Source of the DNA: an uncultured Collinsella sp.
GTDB lineage: Bacteria; Actinomycetota; Coriobacteriia; Coriobacteriales; Coriobacteriaceae
DNA length: 64,000 bases
NCBI GenBank assembly: GCA_900554645.1
Contig: USIE01000001.1
Span: 62,001 to 126,000, forward strand
Direction: 5' to 3'
The translations under genes and the position numbers were made by a program. Of this stretch, positions 8,085 to 16,694 are shown piece after piece. The notes under the pieces are model-generated. The model searched no databases. It worked only from the letters and a program-made list of their open reading frames with translations, and was not told the DNA's origin. Positions within the stretch are counted from its first letter, which is position 1. Each line of letters starts with the position of its first letter.

Positions 8085-9167
8085 TTATTTCTCCTCAATA
8101 AGCTTGTCGACCTCTGCCATAAGCGCGTCGACAATTTGATCCTCAGCTACTTTACCAATGATCTGGCCATGCGAAAAGAGCAGGGCCTGACCTCGTCCAC
8201 AGGCCACGCCTAGGTCGGCGTCGGAAGCCTCGCCGGGGCCATTAACGGCACATCCCATGACGGCAATCGAAAGCGGTGCGGAGTAGTTCTTAAGCCGCTC
8301 GGTGACCTCCTCAGCAATGGGAATGAGGTCAACCTGGCAGCGGGCGCACGTGGGGCACGAGACAATCTCGGGACCACGGCGACGCAGGCCCAACGACTGC
8401 AGAATACCCCAGGCAACCGGCGGCTCCTCAACCGGATCGGCTGTGAGCGACACGCGCATGGTGTCACCAATGCCTTCGGAAAGCAAGATACCCAAGCCTA
8501 CAGAGCTCTTGATGGTGCCCTGGAGCTTGGTACCCGCCTCGGTTACGCCCAGGTGAAGCGGAACGTGGGGAATCTCACGCGACAGGGCTCGATAGGTATC
8601 GAGCGTCGTCTGTACGCTATGGGCCTTGGCGGAAAGCACTATGTTGGTAAACCCACGATCCTCAAAGTGCCGCACAAAGCGCTCGCTCGACATCACGAGC
8701 TTCTCGGGCTGCGTGAGGTCGTCGCGCTCGGCGATATCCTGCTCAAGCGAACCGGCATTGACGCCGATACGAATCGCACAGCCCGCGGCGCCGGCGGCGT
8801 CGATGACGGCATCGACCTTGGCCCAATCGCCAATGTTGCCGGGATTGATGCGGAGCTTGGCGGCACCGGCCTCCACAGCGCCAATGGCCAGCTTGTGGTT
8901 AAAGTGGATATCGGCAACGATTGGCACCGGAGACTCGGCACAGATGGTGCGGAAACCCTCAAGCGCGGCCTCGGTGGGCACGCTCACACGCACGATATCG
9001 CAGCCAGCCTGCGCCAACGCGCACACTTGCGCAAGCGTTGCCTGGGCATCAGCGGTATCGGTGCAGGTCATGGATTGGACCACCACCGGCGCGCCGCCGC
9101 CGATCTGCACGCCGCCCACATGCACGGGGCGCGTCAGCTCGCGCGGCAAAGAATGGGATAAAGACAA
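8085..9167 (-). CDS. ispG: 4-hydroxy-3-methylbut-2-en-1-yl diphosphate synthase
   Basis: IspG is the [4Fe-4S] enzyme of the sixth MEP-pathway step, making HMBPP from MEcPP. The cluster cysteines appear in SCPTCARC and MGCAVNGPGEA, and the TIM-barrel part holds RINPGNIG. I chose TTG 9167, nine bases after GGGGAG, which gives 360 residues and begins just before the conserved RPVHVGGVQIGG. A GTG at 9176 overlaps the Shine-Dalgarno site. dxr lies two genes upstream, so two MEP-pathway enzymes share the operon. Confidence 0.95.
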   Translation of the reverse strand: MSLSHSLPRELTRPVHVGGVQIGGGAPVVVQSMTCTDTADAQATLAQVCALAQAGCDIVRVSVPTEAALEGFRTICAESPVPIVADIHFNHKLAIGAVEAGAAKLRINPGNIGDWAKVDAVIDAAGAAGCAIRIGVNAGSLEQDIAERDDLTQPEKLVMSSERFVRHFEDRGFTNIVLSAKAHSVQTTLDTYRALSREIPHVPLHLGVTEAGTKLQGTIKSSVGLGILLSEGIGDTMRVSLTADPVEEPPVAWGILQSLGLRRRGPEIVSCPTCARCQVDLIPIAEEVTERLKNYSAPLSIAVMGCAVNGPGEASDADLGVACGRGQALLFSHGQIIGKVAEDQIVDALMAEVDKLIEEK

Positions 9168-9180
9168 TCCAAACACTCCC

Positions 9181-10542
9181 CTACAGAATAAATCGAAGGA
9201 TGTCGGAACGAAGCATATAGACAAACAGAAGCGCAAAGAGCGCGATGCCCACATAGCTCACAATGGTCTGGACCTTGAGCGGAAGCTCGCGGCCCACAAT
9301 CTTTTGAATGATCTCGATGACCAGCTTGCCGCCATCGAGTGGTGGGATGGGCAGCAGGTTCATAAAGCCAAGCGAGAACGAAATGAGGGCGGCAAACGAA
9401 AGGAACGTGGCAGGGCCGGCAGCAGCAGCCTGTGAGGACATAACGCTAATACCCACGATCGAAGAAGACTGATCGAGAATCTCCATCGTATGCTGCGGCT
9501 GGAGCAGGCGCATCACGCCCTCCGCCGTCTGCGCGACATAGGAGAACGACAGGCGAGCCGACGTGATGGGGTCTAAACGGACCACCTGCGTAGAGGCATA
9601 CACACCTAGGCGCTCGTCCTTTTTGAGCGCAACCGAGGTCGAATGCTGCTTGCCGTCGCGCTCATACTCAATGGCGATATCGTCCTTACCGGCGGCCTTG
9701 CCGATGGCATCGTAAACGTCCATCCAGGTAGAGCACGATACTCCGTCAACCGAAAGGATCGCATCGCCGCCCTCGATACCCGCCTTGGCGGCAATAGACC
9801 CCTCGTCAACCTGACCGATCACGTTGGTATCCATCGGCACGGTGACACCCGCAATGGAATAGATACTCATAAGGAGCAAAAAGCCCGTCAAGATATTGAC
9901 AATAATACCCGCGAGCAGCATAAAGGCGCGCTTGAGAAAGCCCTGGCCAAGATAGGTGTGCGAACGTTCTTGCGCAAGGAACTCGGCCTCGCCGCACGGC
10001 AGCTCCCACACATCGCCCTCGGCAGTTGAATGTTCGCGATCGAACCGGCGGCCGTCAAAGGTGGTGTAGCCCGCCGCGTCTCGCGGCAGCGTCTGATACT
10101 TGGTGGGATAGTAGCTCGGCGAGGGCTTCTCCCCTTCCTCATACCAAGGCGCGATAGAGCCCCAACCCAAGAGCAAGGCGCATGCCTCGAGCACATCCTC
10201 CTCGGAAAGCTCAAGCTCGACAGCAAGGTCGGCCACGGTCACGCGACCATGACGATAGATAGCCGCGAGCACGCGGTCGGCACACGAGACGTCGGTCGGA
10301 TCCATACCGCAAATGGCAGCGTAGCCACCCAGCAGCAGCGGGGTCACGCCAAACTTGGTTCCAATGCGACGCGACGTGTAATGGATGTCAAAGCGGCACG
10401 GCAGGCCCAAAAAGAACTCGGTCACACGGACGCCGCAGGCACGCGCCGCCAAAAAGTGGCCGCCCTCGTGCAAAAACACGAGGACGGAAAGCATCAGCAG
10501 GCCCCAAAAGACCGATGAGAGAACGCTCAGAACAGTATCCAT
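9181..10542 (-). CDS. rseP: Site-2 intramembrane metalloprotease with an unusual insertion
   Basis: RseP-type proteases cut membrane-bound anti-sigma factors or signal-peptide remnants within the membrane. HEGGH (25-29) is the HExxH zinc motif in the first membrane helix, and NLLPIPPLDGGKLV near the C-terminus holds the third ligand. A PDZ domain lies between (about 235-320). Residues about 83-190, between GMDPTD and the second membrane helix, are not usual for the family. They include SCADRVLAAIYRHGRVTVAD and a following helix resembling a winged helix-turn-helix. The ATG at 10542 is taken as start, and a TTG at 10557 directly after AAGGA is possible. The neighbours dxr and ispG are the usual context. 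Confidence 0.9.
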   Translation of the reverse strand: MDTVLSVLSSVFWGLLMLSVLVFLHEGGHFLAARACGVRVTEFFLGLPCRFDIHYTSRRIGTKFGVTPLLLGGYAAICGMDPTDVSCADRVLAAIYRHGRVTVADLAVELELSEEDVLEACALLLGWGSIAPWYEEGEKPSPSYYPTKYQTLPRDAAGYTTFDGRRFDREHSTAEGDVWELPCGEAEFLAQERSHTYLGQGFLKRAFMLLAGIIVNILTGFLLLMSIYSIAGVTVPMDTNVIGQVDEGSIAAKAGIEGGDAILSVDGVSCSTWMDVYDAIGKAAGKDDIAIEYERDGKQHSTSVALKKDERLGVYASTQVVRLDPITSARLSFSYVAQTAEGVMRLLQPQHTMEILDQSSSIVGISVMSSQAAAAGPATFLSFAALISFSLGFMNLLPIPPLDGGKLVIEIIQKIVGRELPLKVQTIVSYVGIALFALLFVYMLRSDILRFIL

Positions 10543-10566
10543 AAAACGAAAAAGCAATCCTTATGG

Positions 10567-11754
10567 TTAGGAACGGGTTGCGGCGAGCACCTGCGCAGCC
10601 TTTTCACGCGCCCACGCATCGATGTCGCGAAGCTGCTCAAACGAATCGACCGCCTGCATATCGTGGGCATCCATGCAGGATTCCACAATGCGATCGATAT
10701 CGGTAAAGCTGCAGCCATCGTGCAGGAAGGCATCGACGGCGACCTCGTTGGCGGCATTGAGCACGCACGGCATGGTGCCACCCGTCTTGCCGGCACGTTC
10801 GGCCAGTGCCAGACAGCGGAAGGTATCCATGTCGGCAGCATCAAACGTGAGCTGTCCCAGCTCGCGGAAATCGATACGAGGCGCCGGGGTATCCCAACGC
10901 TCGGGATACGAGAACGCGAACTGGATGGGAATACGCATGTCGGAAGCACCGAGATGCGCCATCACGGAGCCGTCGGCAAACTCGACCATAGAGTGAATCT
11001 TGGACTGACGTTGCACGACCACGTTAATGAAATCGAGGTCGCAGTTAAACAGATGCATGGCCTCAATGCGCTCCAGACCCTTGTTCATGAGGGTGGCGGA
11101 GTCGATGGTGATCTTGGCACCCATGGCCCACGTGGGATGTGCGAGGGCATCGGCACGCGTCACGCGATTGAGCTCGTCGCGCGTGCGGCCAAAGAACGGA
11201 CCGCCCGAGCAGGTGAGCCAAATACAATGAGCCTCGCGTGGGTTCTCCCCCAGATAGCACTGGTAGATGGCGGAGTGCTCAGAGTCAACTGGAATAAGCT
11301 GGCCCGGTTGCGCCAACGGCATAAGCAAGTCGCCACCGACGACGAGGGACTCCTTGTTGGCAAGGGCAAGACGCTTATTCGAGGTCAAGGCCGCATGGCT
11401 CGCTTCGAGCCCGGCAGCGCCCACAATGGCAACAAGCACACAGTCGACATCATCGCGACGTGCGAGCTCACAAACCGCCTGCGCACCAACACCGAGCTCC
11501 GTGCCCTCGGGCAGCTCCTGCAGCACGGCGTCCGCACCGTGGGCGGAGTCGGCCACGGCAACGGCCGGAACCGAGAACTCGCGGGCGGCGGCAACGAGCT
11601 CCGAGGTGCTGGAATTGACGGACAGCGCCGTTACCTGCAGTCGATCGGCATGCTGACGGCACACGTCGAGTGCCTGCGTGCCGATAGAGCCCGTACAACC
11701 CAGGATGGCAACACGAAGGCGTCCATCGGAGCCATACGTCGTCTGGAATGACAT
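10567..11754 (-). CDS. dxr: 1-deoxy-D-xylulose 5-phosphate reductoisomerase
   Basis: Dxr converts DXP to MEP using NADPH, the first committed step of non-mevalonate isoprenoid synthesis. The 395-residue protein starts with the Rossmann motif ILGCTGSIGTQALDV. It carries the metal-binding segment PVDSEHSAIYQC and LTCSGGPFFGRT, then MGAKITIDSATLMNKGLE. The ATG shares one base with the cdsA stop codon (TAATG), so translation is coupled. The length is normal. Confidence 0.97.
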   Translation of the reverse strand: MSFQTTYGSDGRLRVAILGCTGSIGTQALDVCRQHADRLQVTALSVNSSTSELVAAAREFSVPAVAVADSAHGADAVLQELPEGTELGVGAQAVCELARRDDVDCVLVAIVGAAGLEASHAALTSNKRLALANKESLVVGGDLLMPLAQPGQLIPVDSEHSAIYQCYLGENPREAHCIWLTCSGGPFFGRTRDELNRVTRADALAHPTWAMGAKITIDSATLMNKGLERIEAMHLFNCDLDFINVVVQRQSKIHSMVEFADGSVMAHLGASDMRIPIQFAFSYPERWDTPAPRIDFRELGQLTFDAADMDTFRCLALAERAGKTGGTMPCVLNAANEVAVDAFLHDGCSFTDIDRIVESCMDAHDMQAVDSFEQLRDIDAWAREKAAQVLAATRS

Positions 11755-12653
11755 TACAGCACGCCCCCGATCATCAAAAGCAGCTGCGCGGTAATGCAGC
11801 CAAAGATAAGCGAGTCGCTACGGTCGAGCATGCCGCCATGGCCCGGGATAAGGTTGCCGGAATCCTTGACGCCCACGCCACGCTTGATGCGCGACTCAAT
11901 GAGGTCGCCGATAACGCCCAGGATGGACACGACCAAGCCGCACAGCAGCGCATAGGGCAGGCTGAGTTTGTAGAAGTGCGTCGCCCACAGGATGAGCCAA
12001 ATCAAAACCGAGCCCAGAATGCCGCCGACAAATCCCTCCCAGCTCTTTTTAGGAGAGATCTTGGGAACCATCTTGTGCTTGCCGATACGGCTGCCCACGA
12101 TGTAGGCAAACGAATCGGAGACCCAAAGGGACGCGCAAACGCCCACCGAAAGCAAGGCGCCGGCAAAACCGGGCACGGCATCGCGCAGCAGCACGATAGC
12201 CGACAGCATAAAGCCAGTGTAGATGGGACCCATGAGCGTCACGGCCACATCAGAGATGCGGGTACGCGGCGACCAGACATACCAAATGCCCACAGCGAGC
12301 ATCAGGGCAAAAAGCAGGGCATTCAGCAACATCGAATCGCCCAACGCCGACAGCGGAAAGAGTACGGCGGCAGCGATACCCATGCGCTCGTTAGCCATCT
12401 TGCCATCGAGCCTCGTCATACGGAAAAACTCATAGCAGCACAGACCGCTCATGACAGAAACAAAGATGGCCGTGGGCACGATACCCAAAACCAGGCACAG
12501 GATAAAGACAACGGCATAAACGATACCGGCGGCGGCACGGGTAATAAAGCCCGCAAGCCACGAACCGGTGCCATTCTTCGCTGCGGGCGCTCCCGCAGCG
12601 ACAGCCTTGCGCTCAGATGTCTTGGGAGCAGTTGCCTTGGGACGATCGGACAC
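11754..12653 (-). CDS. cdsA: Phosphatidate cytidylyltransferase
   Basis: CdsA makes CDP-diacylglycerol from phosphatidate and CTP for phospholipid synthesis at the membrane. The 299-residue protein has about eight membrane segments. Its signature is SDSFAYIVGSRIGKHK...SPKKSWEG, and the family motif near the C-terminus reads KRGVGVKDSGNLIPGHGGMLDRSDS. A charged, Ala-rich cytoplasmic tail of some 30 residues precedes the first membrane helix. The start is GTG 12653, seven bases after GAGGAGG at the end of uppS. Confidence 0.96.
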   Translation of the reverse strand: MSDRPKATAPKTSERKAVAAGAPAAKNGTGSWLAGFITRAAAGIVYAVVFILCLVLGIVPTAIFVSVMSGLCCYEFFRMTRLDGKMANERMGIAAAVLFPLSALGDSMLLNALLFALMLAVGIWYVWSPRTRISDVAVTLMGPIYTGFMLSAIVLLRDAVPGFAGALLSVGVCASLWVSDSFAYIVGSRIGKHKMVPKISPKKSWEGFVGGILGSVLIWLILWATHFYKLSLPYALLCGLVVSILGVIGDLIESRIKRGVGVKDSGNLIPGHGGMLDRSDSLIFGCITAQLLLMIGGVL

Positions 12654-12655
12654 GA

Positions 12656-13450
12656 TTAAGCCTCCTCGGTCTTGCTCAGACCACCAAACCTACGGTCACG
12701 GCCCTGATAGGCCAAAATGGCGTCGACAAGGCCCCAACGATCAAAGTCGGGCCAATAGGTATCGGTGACGTAGAACTCGGAATAAGCCACCTGCCACAGC
12801 AGATAGTTCGAAAGGCGCAGCTCACCAGAAGTGCGAATCACAAGCTCAGGATCGGGAAGGCCGGCGGTATAGAGGTGGGAAGCCACCATGTCGTCATCAA
12901 TTGCGCCAGGATCGATCTTACCGGCAGCAGCGTCGAGTGCGATCTGACGGACAGCGCGGGTAATCTCGGCACGCGCGCCGTAGTTGACGGCAAGCGCCAG
13001 CGTCATGCCGGTGTGATTGGCGCACTCGGCAAGACCGCGTTCAAAAACGTCGCGGGTCTTCTTGGGCAGCGCGGAAATGTCACCCAAAAAGACAACGCGC
13101 ACGTTTTCGCGCTTCAGAAGCGGCAGCTCGTCGATGAACGTCTTGGCAAACAGATGCATCAAGACGTTGACCTCATGCTGCGGACGGTTCCAGTTTTCGG
13201 TAGAAAACGCATAGGCAGAAAGCACGTCGACGCCCAGACGCACGCAGGCGGTAATAATCTCGCGAAGGGAGACGATACCCGCCTTGTGGCCCTCGGTGCG
13301 CGCAAGACCGCGCGACGTGGCCCAACGACCGTTACCGTCCATGATGCACGAGATATGGTGCGGAATGTTATTGAGGTCAAGGTCGGAAAAACCGACGCCC
13401 GCAGGGGCGTCGGCAAAGTACTCGACCAGTTTATGCTCGTCGTATTGCAC
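12656..13450 (-). CDS. uppS: Isoprenyl transferase (undecaprenyl diphosphate synthase type)
   Basis: UppS condenses isopentenyl diphosphate units into the long-chain cis-polyprenyl diphosphate carrier for cell wall synthesis. The 264-residue protein has the catalytic Asp in IMDGNGRWA (about residues 37-45), the GHKAG loop, LSAYAFSTENW and the C-terminal RTSGELRLSNYLLWQ. GTG 13450 follows GGAGA, and the frr stop TAA lies one base upstream of it. The order frr-uppS-cdsA is the classical one. Product chain length cannot be read from the sequence. Confidence 0.95.
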   Translation of the reverse strand: MQYDEHKLVEYFADAPAGVGFSDLDLNNIPHHISCIMDGNGRWATSRGLARTEGHKAGIVSLREIITACVRLGVDVLSAYAFSTENWNRPQHEVNVLMHLFAKTFIDELPLLKRENVRVVFLGDISALPKKTRDVFERGLAECANHTGMTLALAVNYGARAEITRAVRQIALDAAAGKIDPGAIDDDMVASHLYTAGLPDPELVIRTSGELRLSNYLLWQVAYSEFYVTDTYWPDFDRWGLVDAILAYQGRDRRFGGLSKTEEA

Positions 13451-13451
13451 C

Positions 13452-13988
13452 TTAGATCTCCATGACCTCGGCTTCTTTTTCCTTCAGAAGCTCCTCGACC
13501 TTGGCGACATACTCATCAGTGTGCTTCTGGACCTTGGCCTGCTCGCGACGGACATCGTCCTCGGTGAGCTCCTCATCGCGCTCGAGCTTGTTGTTGAAGT
13601 CGCGACGGATGTTACGGATAGAAACCTTGGCCTGCTCGGCGTACTCGCGGCACTCCTTGACGAGCTCGCGACGGCGCTCCTCGGTGGGAGCCGGGAACGG
13701 CAGACGAACGACGGTGCCATCGGAGTTGGGGGTAATACCCAGATCGGAAGCGCCGATGGCCTTGACGATAGCATTGATGAGTGCCTTGTCCCACGGCTCG
13801 ATGAGCAGCATGTGGGCCTCGGGGGTCTTGACGGCGGCAACCTGCGTGACCGGCGTGGGAACACCGTAATAATCGACGGTGATGTCGGACAGAATGTTGG
13901 CATTGGCGCGGCCGGTACGAACCTTGGAGAAGTTATGCTTGAGGGACTCGAGCGACTTGTCCATGTGGGCGGTGATGTTCTCTGCCAT
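13452..13988 (-). CDS. frr: Ribosome recycling factor
   Basis: RRF, with EF-G, splits the post-termination ribosome. The 178-residue protein has the typical N-terminal helix with KVRTGRANANIL, then the beta domain TPVTQVAAVKTPEAHMLLIEPWD, and a C-terminal coiled-coil helix rich in Glu and Lys. It is a few residues shorter than most. ATG 13988 follows AGGAGG at seven bases. pyrH is directly upstream, as in most bacteria. Confidence 0.97.
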   Translation of the reverse strand: MAENITAHMDKSLESLKHNFSKVRTGRANANILSDITVDYYGVPTPVTQVAAVKTPEAHMLLIEPWDKALINAIVKAIGASDLGITPNSDGTVVRLPFPAPTEERRRELVKECREYAEQAKVSIRNIRRDFNNKLERDEELTEDDVRREQAKVQKHTDEYVAKVEELLKEKEAEVMEI

Positions 13989-13990
13989 GC

Positions 13991-14713
13991 TTAATCCTCC
14001 TGATAGACGAGCGTGCCGACGGGCTCACCCGAAAGCGCGCGCTTGACGGTGTCCTCGCCATCGATGTTGAGGACCAAAATCGGCATACGGTTGTCCTGGC
14101 ACAGTGCCGTAGCCGTGGAATCCATAACCTGCAGACCGCGGACGAGAACCTCGTGATAGGTAATCTTGTCAAAACGGACGGCATCGGCGCACTTGACGGG
14201 ATCCTTGTCGTAGATGCCGTCAACCTTGGTGGCTTTAATCAGAATCTCGGCGCCGATCTCGCACGCACGAAGAGCCGCGGCGGTGTCGGTCGTAAAGTAC
14301 GGATTGCCCGAACCGGCGGCAAAGATAACGACGTTGCCCTTGGAAAGGTGGTTGATGGCGCGACGGCGAATATAGGGCTCGCAGATCTCGTTCATCTGGA
14401 TAGCGCTCATAACGCGGCAGGGAACATCGTTGTGCTCGAAGGCATCCTGCAGGGCGAGCGCGTTCATAACGGTTGCCAGCATGCCCATATAGTCGGCCTG
14501 AGCACGCTCCATGCCACCGGCAGCGCCGGCCATGCCGCGGAAAATATTGCCGCCGCCGACAACGACGCCCACCTCATGGCCAACGGCGAGCAGCTCCTTG
14601 ACCTGCTTGGCAAGATGGTCGGTAACCTTGGGGTCGATGCCATATTGGCCGTCGCCCATCAGTGCTTCGCCGGAAAGCTTAAGAAGCACGCGTTTATATC
14701 GGATGTCGGACAA
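13991..14713 (-). CDS. pyrH: UMP kinase
   Basis: PyrH phosphorylates UMP to UDP. The 240-residue protein belongs to the amino acid kinase family, with KLSGEAL near the N-terminus, [12 protein letters not shown] and the uridylate-binding segment [20 protein letters not shown]. The start is TTG 14713, six bases after AAAGGAGG. It is the first gene of the pyrH-frr-uppS-cdsA-dxr-rseP-ispG-proS series and is separated from tsf by a terminator. UMP kinase is a fitting neighbour of translation genes but belongs to nucleotide metabolism. Confidence 0.97.
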   Translation of the reverse strand: MSDIRYKRVLLKLSGEALMGDGQYGIDPKVTDHLAKQVKELLAVGHEVGVVVGGGNIFRGMAGAAGGMERAQADYMGMLATVMNALALQDAFEHNDVPCRVMSAIQMNEICEPYIRRRAINHLSKGNVVIFAAGSGNPYFTTDTAAALRACEIGAEILIKATKVDGIYDKDPVKCADAVRFDKITYHEVLVRGLQVMDSTATALCQDNRMPILVLNIDGEDTVKRALSGEPVGTLVYQED

Positions 14714-14743
14714 AGCGATCCTCCTTTAGATTGAACTCTCAAC

Positions 14744-14770
14744 ATTCTATCAAAGGCTCTAAGAAGAGCC
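14744..14770 (-). promoter_or_regulatory. Possible promoter region of the pyrH operon
   Basis: A TAGAAT -10-like hexamer (14749-14744) lies about 30 bases before the pyrH start, but the -35 is poor. A small hairpin GGCTCT-TCTT-AGAGCC (14770-14755) sits between the tsf terminator and this hexamer. Confidence 0.3.
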
Positions 14771-14773
14771 ATG

Positions 14774-14809
14774 AAAAAGCAGGCTGTGAGTAAAACCCAC
14801 AGCCTGCTC
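14774..14809 (-). terminator. Intrinsic terminator of rpsB-tsf
   Basis: AGCAGGCTGTG pairs with CACAGCCTGCT in an 11-bp stem followed on the minus strand by a T5 run. It lies directly after tsf. Confidence 0.93.
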
Positions 14810-14831
14810 ATTACCAGCTACAAGAGCTTAT

Positions 14832-15701
14832 TTACTCGCCACGGACCAGACGGTCAAAGGCAACGACGGTAATGGTGTCGCCGAGCTCCTTGGAGACCTG
14901 CTCAGCGTACTTCTTGATGGTGAGGGAGCTGTCCTTGATGAACTCCTGCTCGGTAAGCACGGACTGCTTGTAGAACTTCTCCAGACGGCCGACAGCCATC
15001 TTCTCCTGAATGGCCTCGGGCTTGCCGGACTCGGCAGCCTGAGCCATGTAGATCTGCTTCTCGTGCTCGACGGTCTCGGCCGGAACCTGATCGCGGGTAG
15101 CGCAGATCGGGGCGACGGCGGCAACCTGAAGGGCAACGTCGTGAGCGAAGGTCTTGAAGGACTCAGCCTGAGCGGTCTCGGCCTTCTCGAAAGCAAACTC
15201 GACGAGGACGCCGATCTTACCACCCATGTGGATGTAAGAAGCGAGAGCGCCGTTCTCGGCCTTACGGGCGGCGAAGCGGGAGATCTTCATGTTCTCGCCC
15301 ATGATGTGAATCATCTCGGTGAGCTCGGAGGAAACGGTCTCCTCGCCCATCGGCTTCTCGAGCAGAGCGTCGACGTCAGCAGGCTCGGTGGTAGCGACAA
15401 CCTCAGCGACCTTGGAAGCAAAGCCGGTGAACTTGGCGTTGGAGCCAACGAAGTCGGTCTCGCAGGAGAGCTCGAGCAGAGCGCCGGTCTTGCCATCCTC
15501 GGAGACGAACGCGGCGACAGCGCCCTCGTTGGTCTCACGGCCAGCCTTCTTGGCAGCCTTGGCAAGGCCGTTCTTACGCAGAACGTCGACAGCGGCGTCC
15601 ATGTCGCCGTCAGCCTCGACGAGAGCCTTCTTGCACTCCATCATCGGGGAGTCGGTCATCTCGCGGAGCTGCTTGACCATAGCGGCGGTAATCTGGGCCA
15701 T
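14832..15701 (-). CDS. tsf: Elongation factor Ts
   Basis: EF-Ts exchanges GDP for GTP on EF-Tu. The 289-residue protein begins MAQITAAMVKQLREMTD and carries TDSPMMECKKAL, the usual N-terminal UBA-like contact with EF-Tu. The core motif ELSCETDFVGSN follows. I chose ATG 15701, preceded by GAAAGGAA, over the in-frame start at 15716. It follows rpsB by 45 bases, and the pair shares the promoter upstream of rpsB. Confidence 0.97.
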   Translation of the reverse strand: MAQITAAMVKQLREMTDSPMMECKKALVEADGDMDAAVDVLRKNGLAKAAKKAGRETNEGAVAAFVSEDGKTGALLELSCETDFVGSNAKFTGFASKVAEVVATTEPADVDALLEKPMGEETVSSELTEMIHIMGENMKISRFAARKAENGALASYIHMGGKIGVLVEFAFEKAETAQAESFKTFAHDVALQVAAVAPICATRDQVPAETVEHEKQIYMAQAAESGKPEAIQEKMAVGRLEKFYKQSVLTEQEFIKDSSLTIKKYAEQVSKELGDTITVVAFDRLVRGE

Positions 15702-15746
15702 TGTGGTTCCTTTCAAAGAGATGAAAAAGAATTAACTAAGACTGAT

Positions 15747-16475
15747 TTACTCGGCCTTGGGCTCAGCGGCCATCTCGGCCTCGGAGACCTGCTCCTTGCC
15801 GGAGCCAGCGAGGCAGGCGTCAGCCATGAGCTCGCACATAAGGGTGACAGCGGAGATAGCGTCATCGTTGCAGGGGATGCCGTACTCGACCTCGTCGGGA
15901 TCGGAGTTGGTGTCGATCAGAGCGACGACGGGGATGTTCAGGCGCTGAGCCTCCTTGATGGCGTTCTCCTCGCGCTTGGTGTCGATGACGAAGAGAGCCT
16001 GGGGCAGACCCTTCATGTCGCGGGCGCCACCGAGGTTGGTCTGGAGCTTAGTGAGCTCCTTGCCGAGCACGGCCTGCTCCTTCTTGGGGAGCACTGCCAT
16101 GCGGCCGTCCTCGACCATAGCCTCGAGCTCCTCCATGCGGTTGATGCGGGAGCGGATGGTGACGAAGTTGGTCAGCATACCGCCGAGCCAACGCTGGTTG
16201 ATGTAAGGCATGTTGGCGCGCTCAGCAGCGTTCTTGACGGCCTCCTGAGCCTGCTTCTTGGTGCCGACGAACAGCACGTTGCCACCCTTGGCGACGTTCT
16301 TGACGAAGGTGTAGGCCTGGTCGGCGTCGAGGATGGTCTGCTTGAGGTCAAGGATATAGATGCCGTTGCGCTCACCGAAGATGAACGGCTTCATCTTGGG
16401 GTTCCAGCGACGGGTCTGGTGACCGAAGTGGCAGCCGGCCTCGAGCAGGGTGCGGATATTAATCTTGGTAGCCAT
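15747..16475 (-). CDS. rpsB: 30S ribosomal protein S2
   Basis: S2 binds late to the small subunit near the platform and is needed for S1 binding in many bacteria. The 242-residue protein has the family signatures [19 protein letters not shown] and the central [12 protein letters not shown] segment. The last 20 residues are acidic and poorly conserved. ATG 16475 follows AGGAGG. The pairing with tsf is universal, and a long structured leader precedes the gene. Confidence 0.98.
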   Translation of the reverse strand: MATKINIRTLLEAGCHFGHQTRRWNPKMKPFIFGERNGIYILDLKQTILDADQAYTFVKNVAKGGNVLFVGTKKQAQEAVKNAAERANMPYINQRWLGGMLTNFVTIRSRINRMEELEAMVEDGRMAVLPKKEQAVLGKELTKLQTNLGGARDMKGLPQALFVIDTKREENAIKEAQRLNIPVVALIDTNSDPDEVEYGIPCNDDAISAVTLMCELMADACLAGSGKEQVSEAEMAAEPKAE

Positions 16476-16645
16476 GTTAAACCTCCTGTGGTTTGCCTCC
16501 GCGCGGGGTCATCCTCCAAAACCAACCCGGACATGTGCTACCAAAGCCCGGGCACCACGGTATGAAGTAGCCGCGCGTGCGTGATAAAAACATGTTGCCG
16601 TGAAGCAACCCGATGAATGATAGCAGGAATGCTTCTTCCTGCCAA
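16476..16645 (-). promoter_or_regulatory. rpsB promoter and structured leader
   Basis: TTGGCA (16645-16640) and TATCAT (16622-16617) are separated by 17 bases, a strong promoter match. Transcription should begin near 16610 and leave a leader of about 135 bases. The leader can form GTTGC-TTCACG-GCAAC and a second helix CCCGG/CCGGG, followed by GGAGG-rich sequence before the Shine-Dalgarno site. S2-mediated feedback on such a leader is plausible but not shown. Confidence 0.65.
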
Positions 16646-16694
16646 CCCGCAATCAAAACCACACACCTCGGTGCGGCGCGGGACGTCCCAGCCA

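Noticed and set aside
6699..8213. Open frame of 504 codons antisense to proS
   Set aside because: ProS is complete with all class II motifs. The antisense frame has no start signal or domain.
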